Shown here in pieces: positions 7,839 through 16,306 of a DNA stretch of 64,000 bases (within the stretch, counting starts at the first letter, position 1; each line of letters opens with the position of its first letter). The notes beneath the pieces are model-generated. The model searched no databases. It was given only the letters and a program-made list of their open reading frames with translations, and was not told the origin of the DNA. This DNA comes from JAQVCM01 sp040403095 (lineage in GTDB: Bacteria; Bacteroidota; Bacteroidia; Flavobacteriales_D; Crocinitomicaceae): positions 1 through 64,000 of the forward strand of contig JBBALI010000020.1 of the NCBI GenBank assembly GCA_040403095.1, given 5' to 3'. The translations under genes were made by a program, and so were the position numbers.

Positions 7839-9194
7839 ATGAAAAGATATATAAAATTAGTAACTGTAGTTGTTGCAATGTTGTGCACTTTTACTTTTAA
7901 AAGTTCAGCACAACAATTGGATAAAAAATTTAAAGATGGATTGAAAATCTATTTAAGTGATGATAGCACCAAATATATAAAAGCAACTGGTTTGGCTCAA
8001 ATTTGGGTGAGATACAATGATAATAATCCTGGATCAACAATTTACGGAACTCCTAAAAAAGAGACATTTGATGTGGGATTGCGTCGTGTTCGCTATCAGA
8101 TTATGTCACAAGTTTCCAAAAAAGTATTTTTATATACTCAAATTGGAATCAATAGCGTTAACAGTTTGTCTGCGCGAAAAACAGGTTTATTTTTTCACGA
8201 TGTTACAGGTGAATACAATGTTCATAAAAACTATTTCACACTGGGAGCTGGCTTAAGTGGATGGAATGGTACCTCTCGTTTTTCATCTTCAGGTGTCGCT
8301 ACAATTTTAGGCATGGATTTGCCAGTGGTGCAGGAAACTACAAACGATGTTTCGGATCAATTTGTTCGTAAATTAGGTGTTTATGCTAAGGGAAAAATAA
8401 CAGGTTTCGATTATCGCTTTTCTGTATCAAATCCTTTTCCTGTACAAAATTCAATTTCAGTAGTCGCAGCTTTGCCGATAACTGGAAACAATGTGGCTTA
8501 TTTTTCTACCAATGCACCCAAATTGCAGTACCAAGGTTATGCCATGTGGCAATTTCTAGACAAAGAAAGCAATCAGTTGCCTTACATGACGGGTTCATAT
8601 TTAGGGAAGAAAAAAGTATTGAATATTGGGGCTGGTTTTGCTTTTCAAAAAGATGCGATGTGGTATAGAAATAGCAATCAAGATACAGTTTCAACTCCTT
8701 TGCAACAGTTTGGGATTGATGTTTTTTATGACAGTTATTTAGACAAAACAAAGCAAAATGCAATCACTGCTTATGTCTCATTTTTGAATTATAATTTTGG
8801 GCCAAATTACATCAGAAATGCAGGTGCAATGAATACTGCAAACGGTGTAAACGGAAATGCAAGTTTTAATGGTGCTGGGAACGCTTTTCCTTTAATTGGA
8901 ACTGGTCAAGTAATTTTTGGTCAAGTTGGATATTTATTCAGAAAGGATTTATTGAAAAGTTATGGAACATTACAACCGTATTTTTCGGGTCTATATGCTA
9001 ATTATGAGAAGTTAAAAGATCCTGTAATGGTTTATGATTTGGGTATAAATTGGATTATGGGTGGAAGCAATTCCAAAATTTCTCTAGATTATCAGAGTAG
9101 ACCAATTTTTAACACGGATGTAAATGGAAATATTTCTGATTCAAAATCTGCAAGAAGGGGTCAAATAGTTTTACAATATCAACTGGCATTTTAA
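7839..9194 (+). CDS. outer-membrane beta-barrel porin
   Basis: The ATG at 7839 gives 451 residues starting with a clear signal peptide (MKRYIKLVTVVVAMLCTFTF..SAQQ). An upstream in-frame GTG (7797) would place the leader hairpin in the coding region and spoil the signal sequence. The mature protein is rich in alternating aromatic strands, with an early GLAQIWVRYND strand and a final strand ending LQYQLAF. A terminal aromatic residue is typical of outer-membrane barrels. The general look is that of phosphate-selective-like porins of Bacteroidota. As the last gene of the dabA-dabB-SulP set it may admit bicarbonate or other anions to the periplasm; specificity is inferred from context. Confidence 0.78.
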   Translation: MKRYIKLVTVVVAMLCTFTFKSSAQQLDKKFKDGLKIYLSDDSTKYIKATGLAQIWVRYNDNNPGSTIYGTPKKETFDVGLRRVRYQIMSQVSKKVFLYTQIGINSVNSLSARKTGLFFHDVTGEYNVHKNYFTLGAGLSGWNGTSRFSSSGVATILGMDLPVVQETTNDVSDQFVRKLGVYAKGKITGFDYRFSVSNPFPVQNSISVVAALPITGNNVAYFSTNAPKLQYQGYAMWQFLDKESNQLPYMTGSYLGKKKVLNIGAGFAFQKDAMWYRNSNQDTVSTPLQQFGIDVFYDSYLDKTKQNAITAYVSFLNYNFGPNYIRNAGAMNTANGVNGNASFNGAGNAFPLIGTGQVIFGQVGYLFRKDLLKSYGTLQPYFSGLYANYEKLKDPVMVYDLGINWIMGGSNSKISLDYQSRPIFNTDVNGNISDSKSARRGQIVLQYQLAF

Positions 9195-9216
9195 AGAAGT
9201 AGATTGCATTTTTTTG

Positions 9217-9284
9217 AAGCTCTTGGTTTTTTGTTAATTTCAAATTTTTCGATCGGTTTGAAATGAATCAAATTCCAAGGGCTT
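9217..9284. terminator. probable bidirectional terminator between porin and kinase genes
   Basis: AAGCTCTTGG (9217-9226) pairs with CCAAGGGCTT (9275-9284) with one G-U wobble, and inside it ATTTCAAA (9237-9244) pairs with TTTGAAAT (9257-9264). T-rich and A-rich tracts flank the structure. It lies between two converging genes and touches the kinase stop codon. The long interrupted stem makes this less certain than the other terminators. Confidence 0.45.
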
Positions 9285-10546
9285 TATTTTTTGAATAAAG
9301 ATTCACTTTCGATCATTGGAGAATAAATATTATTCATGATCTCAATGCAAAATTCGTTTGGAGTAACTTGATTAGGAATGGCGTCAATTTGCTCTATCAA
9401 TGCATAAATTATGATTTCTTTTTTATGTTCTAATTTGATTAAATTTCGTACCGAAGACATTATTTTTATCACAATTTTATCTTCTCTTTGAGAAATTCCA
9501 ATTACTAAATCATCTTTTAAGTCATTCCTGAAGCAATAAATCCAAAAAAGTGAGATTACTTCATGGATAATGAGTCCTATTGGAATAGCTTGTTTGACAT
9601 TCATAGTGAATGATTCACTCTTAATTTTGATATTACCTGAAATTTGAATTTCTTCGAACAATTGATACCAAGCGATTTTTACTTCTTTCAAATATTTATC
9701 AATTGCTATGATTAACTTTCCATCATCAAATTTCTGTAAGTGGTTTGCTTGTGCAACCGTCTGAATGGCATGAATACTCTCTTTGTATGCTAATGAATAA
9801 TTATCATCATTGACATTTTCTAATTTAAGTTTAAGCAATGAACTCATTAAACTCAAATTGTTTTTTAATCTATGTTGCAACTCGGCCAGTAGAATTTCTT
9901 TCTCCCTATTTTTTTCGACAGCCAAATTTCTATGCTTAGTTTCTTCATTAACGATGTTTTCTAAGAGAGTTAGCTTTTGAACATTAGATGAAACAATGAG
10001 AAAAATAAAATATCCGAGACAGATTATTGAAACAAGCATATTAAAATAAAACATTGTTCGTTTTTGTTCAATAGTTAAGCTGCTATTTTCAAACATTTTG
10101 TGATCGGTAATTAAATTCACGAAAATCAAAATAGCAATCAATACCAATTGAAGCATCATTGTGATTCGATCATTTTTGGTGTGAAAATCAAAAATGTTTG
10201 CAACAGCTAACGAAAGCGGGAAATAATATAAATATGAACCTGAATCAATTCCCGAATAGGAATCAAAAAAGAAAACTCCCGCAGTTATAATGGCAAATAA
10301 ATATAAAAAGGCGATTTTTGGATTGAAAAAATAGTTAACAGCCAGCGTCAAAAGGCTCATCATGGAGAGTAATTCAAGAAAAATTGCTGAATCAGGATCG
10401 CCTAGCAAATAGTTGTTAATTCCAGTAGATAAAAAGATACCGCAAGCCATTAAACCAAAAATATTTGATAATCTAACCTTTGATTTCATTTCATCAGTAA
10501 CCAATATTGCCTTATCGTTTTCCTCTTTATTCAATTTCTTTTTCAT
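9284..10546 (-). CDS. membrane HisKA_2-type sensor kinase with degenerate ATP-binding domain
   Basis: The 420-residue protein has six or so N-terminal membrane segments (about 28-188), a short coiled coil, and a HisKA_2 dimerisation motif ILLAELQHRLKNNLSLMSSL with the phospho-acceptor His225. The expected HATPase domain is present only as a relic. The N-box Asn is His328 in GLIIHEVISLF, the second Asn is Leu333, and no DxGxG or glycine-rich lid motif follows. It is therefore probably catalytically inactive, or works through a partner kinase. No response regulator is adjacent. It converges on the porin gene. Confidence 0.75.
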   Translation of the reverse strand: MKKKLNKEENDKAILVTDEMKSKVRLSNIFGLMACGIFLSTGINNYLLGDPDSAIFLELLSMMSLLTLAVNYFFNPKIAFLYLFAIITAGVFFFDSYSGIDSGSYLYYFPLSLAVANIFDFHTKNDRITMMLQLVLIAILIFVNLITDHKMFENSSLTIEQKRTMFYFNMLVSIICLGYFIFLIVSSNVQKLTLLENIVNEETKHRNLAVEKNREKEILLAELQHRLKNNLSLMSSLLKLKLENVNDDNYSLAYKESIHAIQTVAQANHLQKFDDGKLIIAIDKYLKEVKIAWYQLFEEIQISGNIKIKSESFTMNVKQAIPIGLIIHEVISLFWIYCFRNDLKDDLVIGISQREDKIVIKIMSSVRNLIKLEHKKEIIIYALIEQIDAIPNQVTPNEFCIEIMNNIYSPMIESESLFKK

Positions 10547-10666
10547 TGATAACGAATGACTAATATAGGTAAATTCAACCGCTAAACTAAAAAAATCAAA
10601 TTTTAAATTTTTTTATTAGCTGAATGAGTCTATCAAACCGATGAAATATAAAATTTAACGAATGAG

Positions 10667-11455
10667 TTAATATTTTAGTTTAGATACATTCAAATCAACC
10701 AATTCATCAATTCCCGGCAAACTTCCAGACTCAGAAAATTGCCAATGAATGATTCTTTTATCGTTGATGCATTTAGGTTTACGAGAATAAGCCGCAATCC
10801 AAAACTGATAATCTAAAAAATCATTTTGAAATTTTGTTTCGTAGAAATTTAAGGAGGTATAGATTATTGGTCTAATTCCAGTTTTTAGTTCAACTTCAGT
10901 CAACCAAATTTTCATTTTAGCGATTAAATCGTTGTCTGAAAAACCTTCTGTTTCTACATCCAAAACAGGAGCAAGGTCAATGTCTCTTTTTTTCCAAGTA
11001 TCTAAAAAATGAGTAGCTTGCGGCCTAGGCGGAGTGGTAGGAATGAAAAAATGATATGCGCCATTTGGAATTCCTAAATTATTTAAAGCACTTCTATTTT
11101 GCTCCCATTTCGTGTCTAAATGATCTGAACCCTCTGTTGCTTTGCAATATACAAATTGAATGATGCTATCAAAACCAGACTTAATCATCAATTTTTCCCA
11201 ATCTATATCTCCTTGGTGGTGTGAAATATCAAGACCAATTGATTCAAATCCTTCAGGAACTGATTTTTGAAAAGAATCTACGGTCATTACTTTTTTCTCT
11301 GAAAAAGAAAAATATAGAATGATTGCAGTTGTTAACGTCAGGATAATCAAAGAAATCCATTTCCATTTTTTTGAACTGCTTTTCGCTTTTTTCCTTTTGA
11401 TGGGTTTGCGAACAGTTTTTTTTCTTACGGCCCTAATTGGATTTTTTTTTGCCAT
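10667..11455 (-). CDS. membrane-anchored GH25 lysozyme-like muramidase
   Basis: The start at 11455 (ATG) gives 262 residues; an upstream TTG (11467) lies in the preceding terminator T-tract. A very basic N-tail (KKNPIRAVRKKTVRKPIKRKK) precedes a single membrane segment (about residues 30-50), so the enzyme domain would face the periplasm. The GH25 barrel shows the DISHHQGDIDW first strand, FVYCKATEGSDH, the AYHFF strand and APVLDVETEG with the Asp-x-Glu catalytic pair. It would cleave the MurNAc-GlcNAc bond of peptidoglycan. The gene sits alone after a terminator; a role in wall turnover is inferred. Confidence 0.88.
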   Translation of the reverse strand: MAKKNPIRAVRKKTVRKPIKRKKAKSSSKKWKWISLIILTLTTAIILYFSFSEKKVMTVDSFQKSVPEGFESIGLDISHHQGDIDWEKLMIKSGFDSIIQFVYCKATEGSDHLDTKWEQNRSALNNLGIPNGAYHFFIPTTPPRPQATHFLDTWKKRDIDLAPVLDVETEGFSDNDLIAKMKIWLTEVELKTGIRPIIYTSLNFYETKFQNDFLDYQFWIAAYSRKPKCINDKRIIHWQFSESGSLPGIDELVDLNVSKLKY

Positions 11456-11465
11456 TCGATTGCAC

Positions 11466-11501
11466 AAAAAAAAAGCGCTATCTCATTGAAAAAGCGCTTT
11501 T
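11466..11501 (-). terminator. Rho-independent terminator after 3-hydroxybutyryl-CoA dehydrogenase gene
   Basis: On the minus strand, AAAAGCGCT (11501-11493) and AGCGCTTTT (11479-11471) make a 9-bp stem with a 13-nt loop, followed by a run of T. It stands 10 bp after the dehydrogenase stop and before the GH25 start. Confidence 0.85.
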
Positions 11502-11510
11502 AAAAATGAA

Positions 11511-12401
11511 TTATTTTTTAAAATTTGGAGATACAATTAAATCTTTTGTTCCATGATTCCAACTGTAAAATCCTTCGCCAGTTTTAATACCTTTTTTTCC
11601 AGCGGTAACCATATTTACCAACAAAGGACAAGGTGCATATTTTGGATTTCCAAAACCGTTATGAAGTACTTCTAATATTGCCAAACAAACGTCTAACCCA
11701 ATAAAATCTGCCAATTGCAATGGACCCATTGGGTGCGCCATCCCTAATTTCATCACTGTGTCAATTTCTTCAACGCCAGCAACTCCTTCATATAAAGTAT
11801 AAATTGCTTCATTGATCATTGGCATCAAAATTCTATTGGCAACAAAACCCGGATAATCATTTACTTCTACTGGAATTTTGTTCAGTTTTTTAGAAGTTTC
11901 CATGATCAAATTCGTTACTTCATCGGTAGTTGAATAACCACGAATTATTTCAACTAATTTCATTACTGGTACTGGATTCATGAAATGCATTCCAATCACT
12001 TTTTCTGGTCTGTTGGTAACAGATGCAATTTTTGTAATTGAAATCGAAGATGTGTTCGAAGCCAAAATAACAGAATCAGGAGTTACATCACTCAATTCTT
12101 TGAAAATTTTCAACTTTAAATCAATATTTTCAGTAGCTGCCTCAACGACTAATTCAACATTTTTTACTCCTTCAACAATTGAAGTAAAAGTAGTAATATT
12201 GCTTAATGTTTCTGCTTTTTGAGCTTCAGAAATTGCTTCTTTAGCGACTTGACGGTCTAAATTTTTCGTGATTGTTGCCAAACCTTTATCCAAAGATGTT
12301 TGTGCGACATCAATTAAAGAAACTTTATATCCAAATTGGGCAAATGTATGTGCAATACCATTTCCCATTGTTCCTGCACCAATAACAGCTACGTTTTTCA
12401 T
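11511..12401 (-). CDS. 3-hydroxybutyryl-CoA dehydrogenase
   Basis: The 296-residue enzyme interconverts 3-hydroxyacyl-CoA and 3-oxoacyl-CoA with NAD(P). It opens with the Rossmann loop GAGTMGNGIAHTFAQFGY and has the catalytic-histidine segment IGMHFMNPVPVMKLVEII. The C-terminal substrate-binding domain carries NRILMPMINEAIYTLYEG and AHPMGPLQLADFIGLD. The length is standard for the short stand-alone (Hbd/PaaH) type, without the hydratase fusion of FadB. It is a single-gene unit with its own terminator. It could serve fatty-acid, butanoate or phenylacetate breakdown; no other pathway gene is adjacent, so the symbol is left blank. Confidence 0.93.
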   Translation of the reverse strand: MKNVAVIGAGTMGNGIAHTFAQFGYKVSLIDVAQTSLDKGLATITKNLDRQVAKEAISEAQKAETLSNITTFTSIVEGVKNVELVVEAATENIDLKLKIFKELSDVTPDSVILASNTSSISITKIASVTNRPEKVIGMHFMNPVPVMKLVEIIRGYSTTDEVTNLIMETSKKLNKIPVEVNDYPGFVANRILMPMINEAIYTLYEGVAGVEEIDTVMKLGMAHPMGPLQLADFIGLDVCLAILEVLHNGFGNPKYAPCPLLVNMVTAGKKGIKTGEGFYSWNHGTKDLIVSPNFKK

Positions 12402-12467
12402 TGTTTAATTTTTAAGAATTGTAAAGATAGTTATTTTAAAATTTTAGCGTTTTTTTCAACCATAATT

Positions 12468-12992
12468 TTAAATATATGATTCAATTTCATTTTCGAATTG
12501 TTTTAAAATATGTTGTGTTTGAAGTCCTTTTGGCAGCAGTATCGGTGTTCTGGCATAGAAGTAAAATTGAATGTATTTTTCTTCAATGATAATATTCTTA
12601 CATTCAACCCATTGAATAATTTCTTTTTTACTTTGATATGTGAAAATTAAATTGGTCTTATTGATCGTGATTTCAACACCATCTTTGATATATTCGTAGT
12701 AAACTTTTATTTGTTTCAAAGTCAATATTAAGTCTTGACACTTTTTCAAAGTGTGGGCTAAAAAAATAAGTGAAACCAAAAAAGTAACACCACAAACTAC
12801 CAAATCATTGAAATTATTATTTTGGCTGTAAACAAATCCGAATAAGGAACTTACAAGTAAAAAAAGAAAAGTAATAATCATCCAAGGAAACGTACTAAAA
12901 TGAATAAAAATATTTGATTTTCTAGTGAATTTTGATTCATAGATATCCCAATATTCTTCTTCTGTGTATTTTAGTTTAAACGATTTTTCCAT
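12468..12992 (-). CDS. YcxB-like membrane protein
   Basis: This 174-residue protein has two closely spaced membrane segments (about residues 33-55 and 62-82) after a polar N-terminus. A C-terminal beta-rich domain carries IIQWVECKNIIIEEKYIQFYF and ends with a PKGL-type element. This is the arrangement of the YcxB-like family, whose function is unknown. It lies just upstream, in transcription order, of the secreted M1 peptidase gene (10 bp), so the two may be co-transcribed. Confidence 0.6.
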   Translation of the reverse strand: MEKSFKLKYTEEEYWDIYESKFTRKSNIFIHFSTFPWMIITFLFLLVSSLFGFVYSQNNNFNDLVVCGVTFLVSLIFLAHTLKKCQDLILTLKQIKVYYEYIKDGVEITINKTNLIFTYQSKKEIIQWVECKNIIIEEKYIQFYFYARTPILLPKGLQTQHILKQFENEIESYI

Positions 12993-13002
12993 TAAAAATG
13001 AA

Positions 13003-14967
13003 TTAGTTTTTCACGATTTTTCTAATCGTTTGATTTCCTTCAGAACTTGTTATTTGTAATAAATACATTCCTTTTATTTCCTTTGTTAAGTCAATCTGAA
13101 TATTTTTGTTGAAGTTTTTCTGTGTAACGATTCTACCTTTTGTGTCTAAAATATCAACTTTGTAATCTCCTGATTTTTTGAGTGAAACTGTAAAAATTCC
13201 GTTATTGGGATTTGGAAAAATTTCAATTTGTTCCTCTTTCGACAGTTCCTCAGTTGTGGCAACAAAATTATTGTCGTAAACAATTGATCCTGTTCTATTT
13301 ATTATCCAATTGTTTGGGTCTAAACTTGTAACATTTGAGATAGTACTCATGTTTTGTATCACAAAGTTTTCATCATTGGATTGAATGTCAAAACGAATGG
13401 TTGTATCTGGTAAACCTGTTTTTGTGAATTTAATTTCCAAAGGATTTGTAAAAGTTGGTGTAACCGTTGGAGCTGAAGTTGTATGTGTTACTTTTAATTG
13501 CAAATCACTTCCAATTTTGTTCCAAACGACAGAATATGTTGGAAAACCTTCACCAAAATACCATTCTTCAAAATTAGCTGTATAATCTACGCCAGTAGCA
13601 TTTTCCAAGGCAGCTTTTACATCTAAGCCAATTGAAACACTGTCTGAAAAATCTGTTAAATAATTTTTTAGACCTTGAAAAAACAAAGCATCATTATTGG
13701 CTAGAAATCTCATTGTGTGAATGATAGCTGCTCCTTTGTCATAAACTAAACGGCTAGAAAAAATCGCTCCTTCATTCAAACTATCTAGTACCCAAACACT
13801 TCCTCCAGGTTGTTGCATGATGTTGTTGTGACGTGTATTCATATCTGCGATTTCTTCAGATGGATATAAATTTTCTAACATGATATACTCGGCATAAGAA
13901 GCAAATCCTTCATTTACCCATATATCAGCCCAAGAAGCGCAAGTTACTTTGTCGCCAAACCATTGATGTGCTAATTCATGGGATGTTAACGTTTTTTCGA
14001 AAAAACCTTGTGTTGTCATTGTTTGATGCTCCATTCCACCGCTTAAAGGTGCCATGCAATGACCATATTTTTCATCAGCAAATGGATAAAGTCCGAAAAT
14101 GTCAGAGTAAAGCTCTAAAAAATCAACAGTTTCATCAATGTCTGCTTGAAAATTGGGCAAAGTTTGGGGATTGTTATAAATGAAATTTTGAATTAAAATT
14201 GGATTCGCTGCACCAACAGGATTTGCATAAACATTGTATTCAACATATTCTGCAACTGCCACCGAAACCAAATAGTAATCAATTGGATGACGATGTTTCC
14301 ATTCATATCTTGATTTACCGTTTCCTAAATCTACAACATTTTCCAAAACGCCGTTTGAGCCTGCTTTACACGTGGATGGTACTGTAATTTTTACTGAAAC
14401 ACTGTCAGCTTTATCACGCAAAGATTGTTTACATGGCCACCATTCGTATGCTGAAAAAGGTTCACTTAAAGACCATGTAACTTGATTTCCCCAAGAAGGT
14501 GAATTGTCGTTTGTCATTCCAGCACCCCCCAATGGATTTGTCACAGCAGTTGGAGGAGTTCCTTGATAATCAGTAGATATAATAAAATTTTCACCAGCTA
14601 AAATATTCACAGGAACTTTAATGGCAGAACCTTGTCTAGCATATGTAGTTGCTATTCCGTTCAAACGAATTTCATTGATTGTGAAAGAATTAAAAAGTTC
14701 AAACCAAACGGTATCTAAAGCCTCATTTGCAGTCCCATAAATCTCACCAGTTCCTGCAATATCAGTGGATAAATTGTTCATTTCAACATCAAGTGTATAG
14801 TAGTGAACATTGTATCTTTCTGTTTGAGCAATTTGAGCAACGGTTAAACTTGCGCTTTTTGATAAGTTAATTCTAGATTTTACGTTGGAACAACTGTGTT
14901 CTTTTTTTTGAGAAAATGCAGTCAGTGAGCTAATTGCAAAAAGAGAGAGGAGAATTTGTTTTTTCAT
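13003..14967 (-). CDS. secreted M1-family aminopeptidase with T9SS sorting tail
   Basis: ATG 14967 gives 654 residues beginning with a signal peptide (MKKQILLSLFAISSLTAFSQ); the longer in-frame extension lacks signal character. The M1 gluzincin features are GGMEHQTM (exopeptidase motif variant), HELAHQWFGDKV with the Glu of VNEGFASYAEY 18 residues on as third zinc ligand, and a catalytic-tyrosine segment RLVYDKGA. The last 80 or so residues (IFPNPNNGIFTV...GMYLLQI...IRKIVKN) form a type A T9SS C-terminal domain, so the enzyme should be exported through type IX secretion and anchored or released at the surface. Substrate preference is unknown. Confidence 0.92.
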   Translation of the reverse strand: MKKQILLSLFAISSLTAFSQKKEHSCSNVKSRINLSKSASLTVAQIAQTERYNVHYYTLDVEMNNLSTDIAGTGEIYGTANEALDTVWFELFNSFTINEIRLNGIATTYARQGSAIKVPVNILAGENFIISTDYQGTPPTAVTNPLGGAGMTNDNSPSWGNQVTWSLSEPFSAYEWWPCKQSLRDKADSVSVKITVPSTCKAGSNGVLENVVDLGNGKSRYEWKHRHPIDYYLVSVAVAEYVEYNVYANPVGAANPILIQNFIYNNPQTLPNFQADIDETVDFLELYSDIFGLYPFADEKYGHCMAPLSGGMEHQTMTTQGFFEKTLTSHELAHQWFGDKVTCASWADIWVNEGFASYAEYIMLENLYPSEEIADMNTRHNNIMQQPGGSVWVLDSLNEGAIFSSRLVYDKGAAIIHTMRFLANNDALFFQGLKNYLTDFSDSVSIGLDVKAALENATGVDYTANFEEWYFGEGFPTYSVVWNKIGSDLQLKVTHTTSAPTVTPTFTNPLEIKFTKTGLPDTTIRFDIQSNDENFVIQNMSTISNVTSLDPNNWIINRTGSIVYDNNFVATTEELSKEEQIEIFPNPNNGIFTVSLKKSGDYKVDILDTKGRIVTQKNFNKNIQIDLTKEIKGMYLLQITSSEGNQTIRKIVKN

Positions 14968-15092
14968 TTTAGTTTGTTTGATTTCAAAAATACAGCAATT
15001 GGATTTCAAATGCAATCAATTTGTGTTAATTGTGGAATTTTGCTTTTGATTTTCAAAGTTTTTTTAAACTAGAAGTGTTTAAAGAATCAAAT

Positions 15093-15130
15093 AAAAAAAA
15101 ATCCTTTCACATCAAATGCGAAAGGATTTT
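15093..15130 (-). terminator. Rho-independent terminator after trxB
   Basis: On the minus strand an 11-bp stem AAAATCCTTTC (15130-15120) / GAAAGGATTTT (15108-15098) with an 11-nt loop is followed by a T-run. It begins 18 bp past the trxB stop codon. Confidence 0.88.
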
Positions 15131-15148
15131 AATTAGCTAAATAAGATT

Positions 15149-16099
15149 TTAATGCCCTTTTGCAGCCAAGTATCTTTCAGCATCTAAAGCTGCCATACAA
15201 CCTGTACCTGCCGCTGTAATTGCTTGTCTATATCGTTTATCTGCGGCATCACCTGCTACAAAAACACCTTCAACATTTGTCAATGAAGTTCCTGGTTGTT
15301 CATATTTGATGTATCCTGTTTCATCTAAATTGATGTAATCTGCAAAAATGTCTGTATTCGGTTTGTGACCAATTGCAACAAAAAATCCAGTACAAGGAAT
15401 GGTTTTTTCTTCACCAGTCACACTGTTTTTTACCAACGCGCCAGTTACACCATTTCCATCACCTAAAACTTCAACTGTATCTGTGCTGAATAGAATTTCA
15501 ATGTTTGGCGTATTTTTAACTCTTTCAGCCATGATTTTAGAGGCTCTGAATTCATCTTTTCTTACCAGCATAGTCACTTTCGTGCAAAGTTTTGATAAAT
15601 AGTGTGCTTCCTCACAAGCTGAATCTCCTGCGCCCACAATCACTGTTTCTTGTCCGCGGTAGAAAAAACCATCGCAAACTGCGCACGCTGAAACGCCACC
15701 GCCTAATTCTAAATATTTTTGTTCTGAAGGTAATCCTAAATATTTTGCAGTTGCTCCCGTAGAAATAATCACTGTTTCTGCATGAATTTCTTTGCCATCG
15801 TCAGCCCAACATTTGTGGATTTCTCCTGAAAAATCAACTTTTGTAATAAATCCAAATCTAACATCAGTTTCAAATCTTTTGGCTTGAGCTTCTAATTCAA
15901 CCATCATTTCAGGACCAGAAATTCCATTTGGATAACCTGGAAAATTTTCTACTTCGTTTGTTGTTGTTAATTGTCCTCCTGGTTGCATGCCTTGATACAT
16001 TACTGGATGCATATCAGCTCTTGCAGCATAGATAGCAGCAGTGTATCCCGCTGGGCCAGAACCTATAATAAGGCATTTTACGTTCTCGATATTGCTCAT
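15149..16099 (-). CDS. trxB: thioredoxin-disulfide reductase
   Basis: ATG 16099 gives 316 residues, the normal TrxB size; the longer open frame upstream covers the promoter. The protein opens with the FAD-binding GSGPAGYTAAIYAARA and contains the redox pair Cys139-Ala-Val-Cys142 (ACAVCDG). The NADPH-binding loop VIVGAGDSACEEA follows, and the C-terminal FAD motif is GVFVAGDAADKRYRQ. It keeps thioredoxin reduced with NADPH in the cytoplasm. It is transcribed divergently from the SF2 helicase gene, with a TATTTTTG promoter element 18 nt before its start. Confidence 0.97.
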   Translation of the reverse strand: MSNIENVKCLIIGSGPAGYTAAIYAARADMHPVMYQGMQPGGQLTTTNEVENFPGYPNGISGPEMMVELEAQAKRFETDVRFGFITKVDFSGEIHKCWADDGKEIHAETVIISTGATAKYLGLPSEQKYLELGGGVSACAVCDGFFYRGQETVIVGAGDSACEEAHYLSKLCTKVTMLVRKDEFRASKIMAERVKNTPNIEILFSTDTVEVLGDGNGVTGALVKNSVTGEEKTIPCTGFFVAIGHKPNTDIFADYINLDETGYIKYEQPGTSLTNVEGVFVAGDAADKRYRQAITAAGTGCMAALDAERYLAAKGH

Positions 16100-16117
16100 T
16101 TTGTAATTGTTTGTGAA

Positions 16118-16125
16118 CAAAAATA
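16118..16125 (-). promoter_or_regulatory. Bacteroidota -7 element (TATTTTTG) for trxB
   Basis: The minus strand reads TATTTTTG here, matching TAnnTTTG, and ends 18 nt before the trxB ATG. I see no good TTG at the -33 position. Confidence 0.55.
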
Positions 16126-16254
16126 AGGTTTTTTTGACGATTTCGAATCGATTTGGAGCAATCAATGTTTTAAGTAGGAATGTAATAATTCAACATATTA
16201 CTGCTTCGAAAAGAGCATTGTAAAAAATAAAAAATCTTATTTCTTGTTTTAGGT

Positions 16255-16284
16255 TTGATATTCCATAAAAGAAGCGTAATTTTG
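16255..16284 (+). promoter_or_regulatory. complete Bacteroidota-type promoter for the SF2 helicase gene
   Basis: TTG (16255-16257) and TAATTTTG (16277-16284) are separated by 19 bp, the spacing of the -33/-7 consensus of Bacteroidota primary sigma factor. The -7 box ends 22 nt before the ATG at 16307, which also argues against the TTG start at 16295. Confidence 0.7.
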
Positions 16285-16306
16285 TAGCCCAATTTTGACA
16301 CAGACA

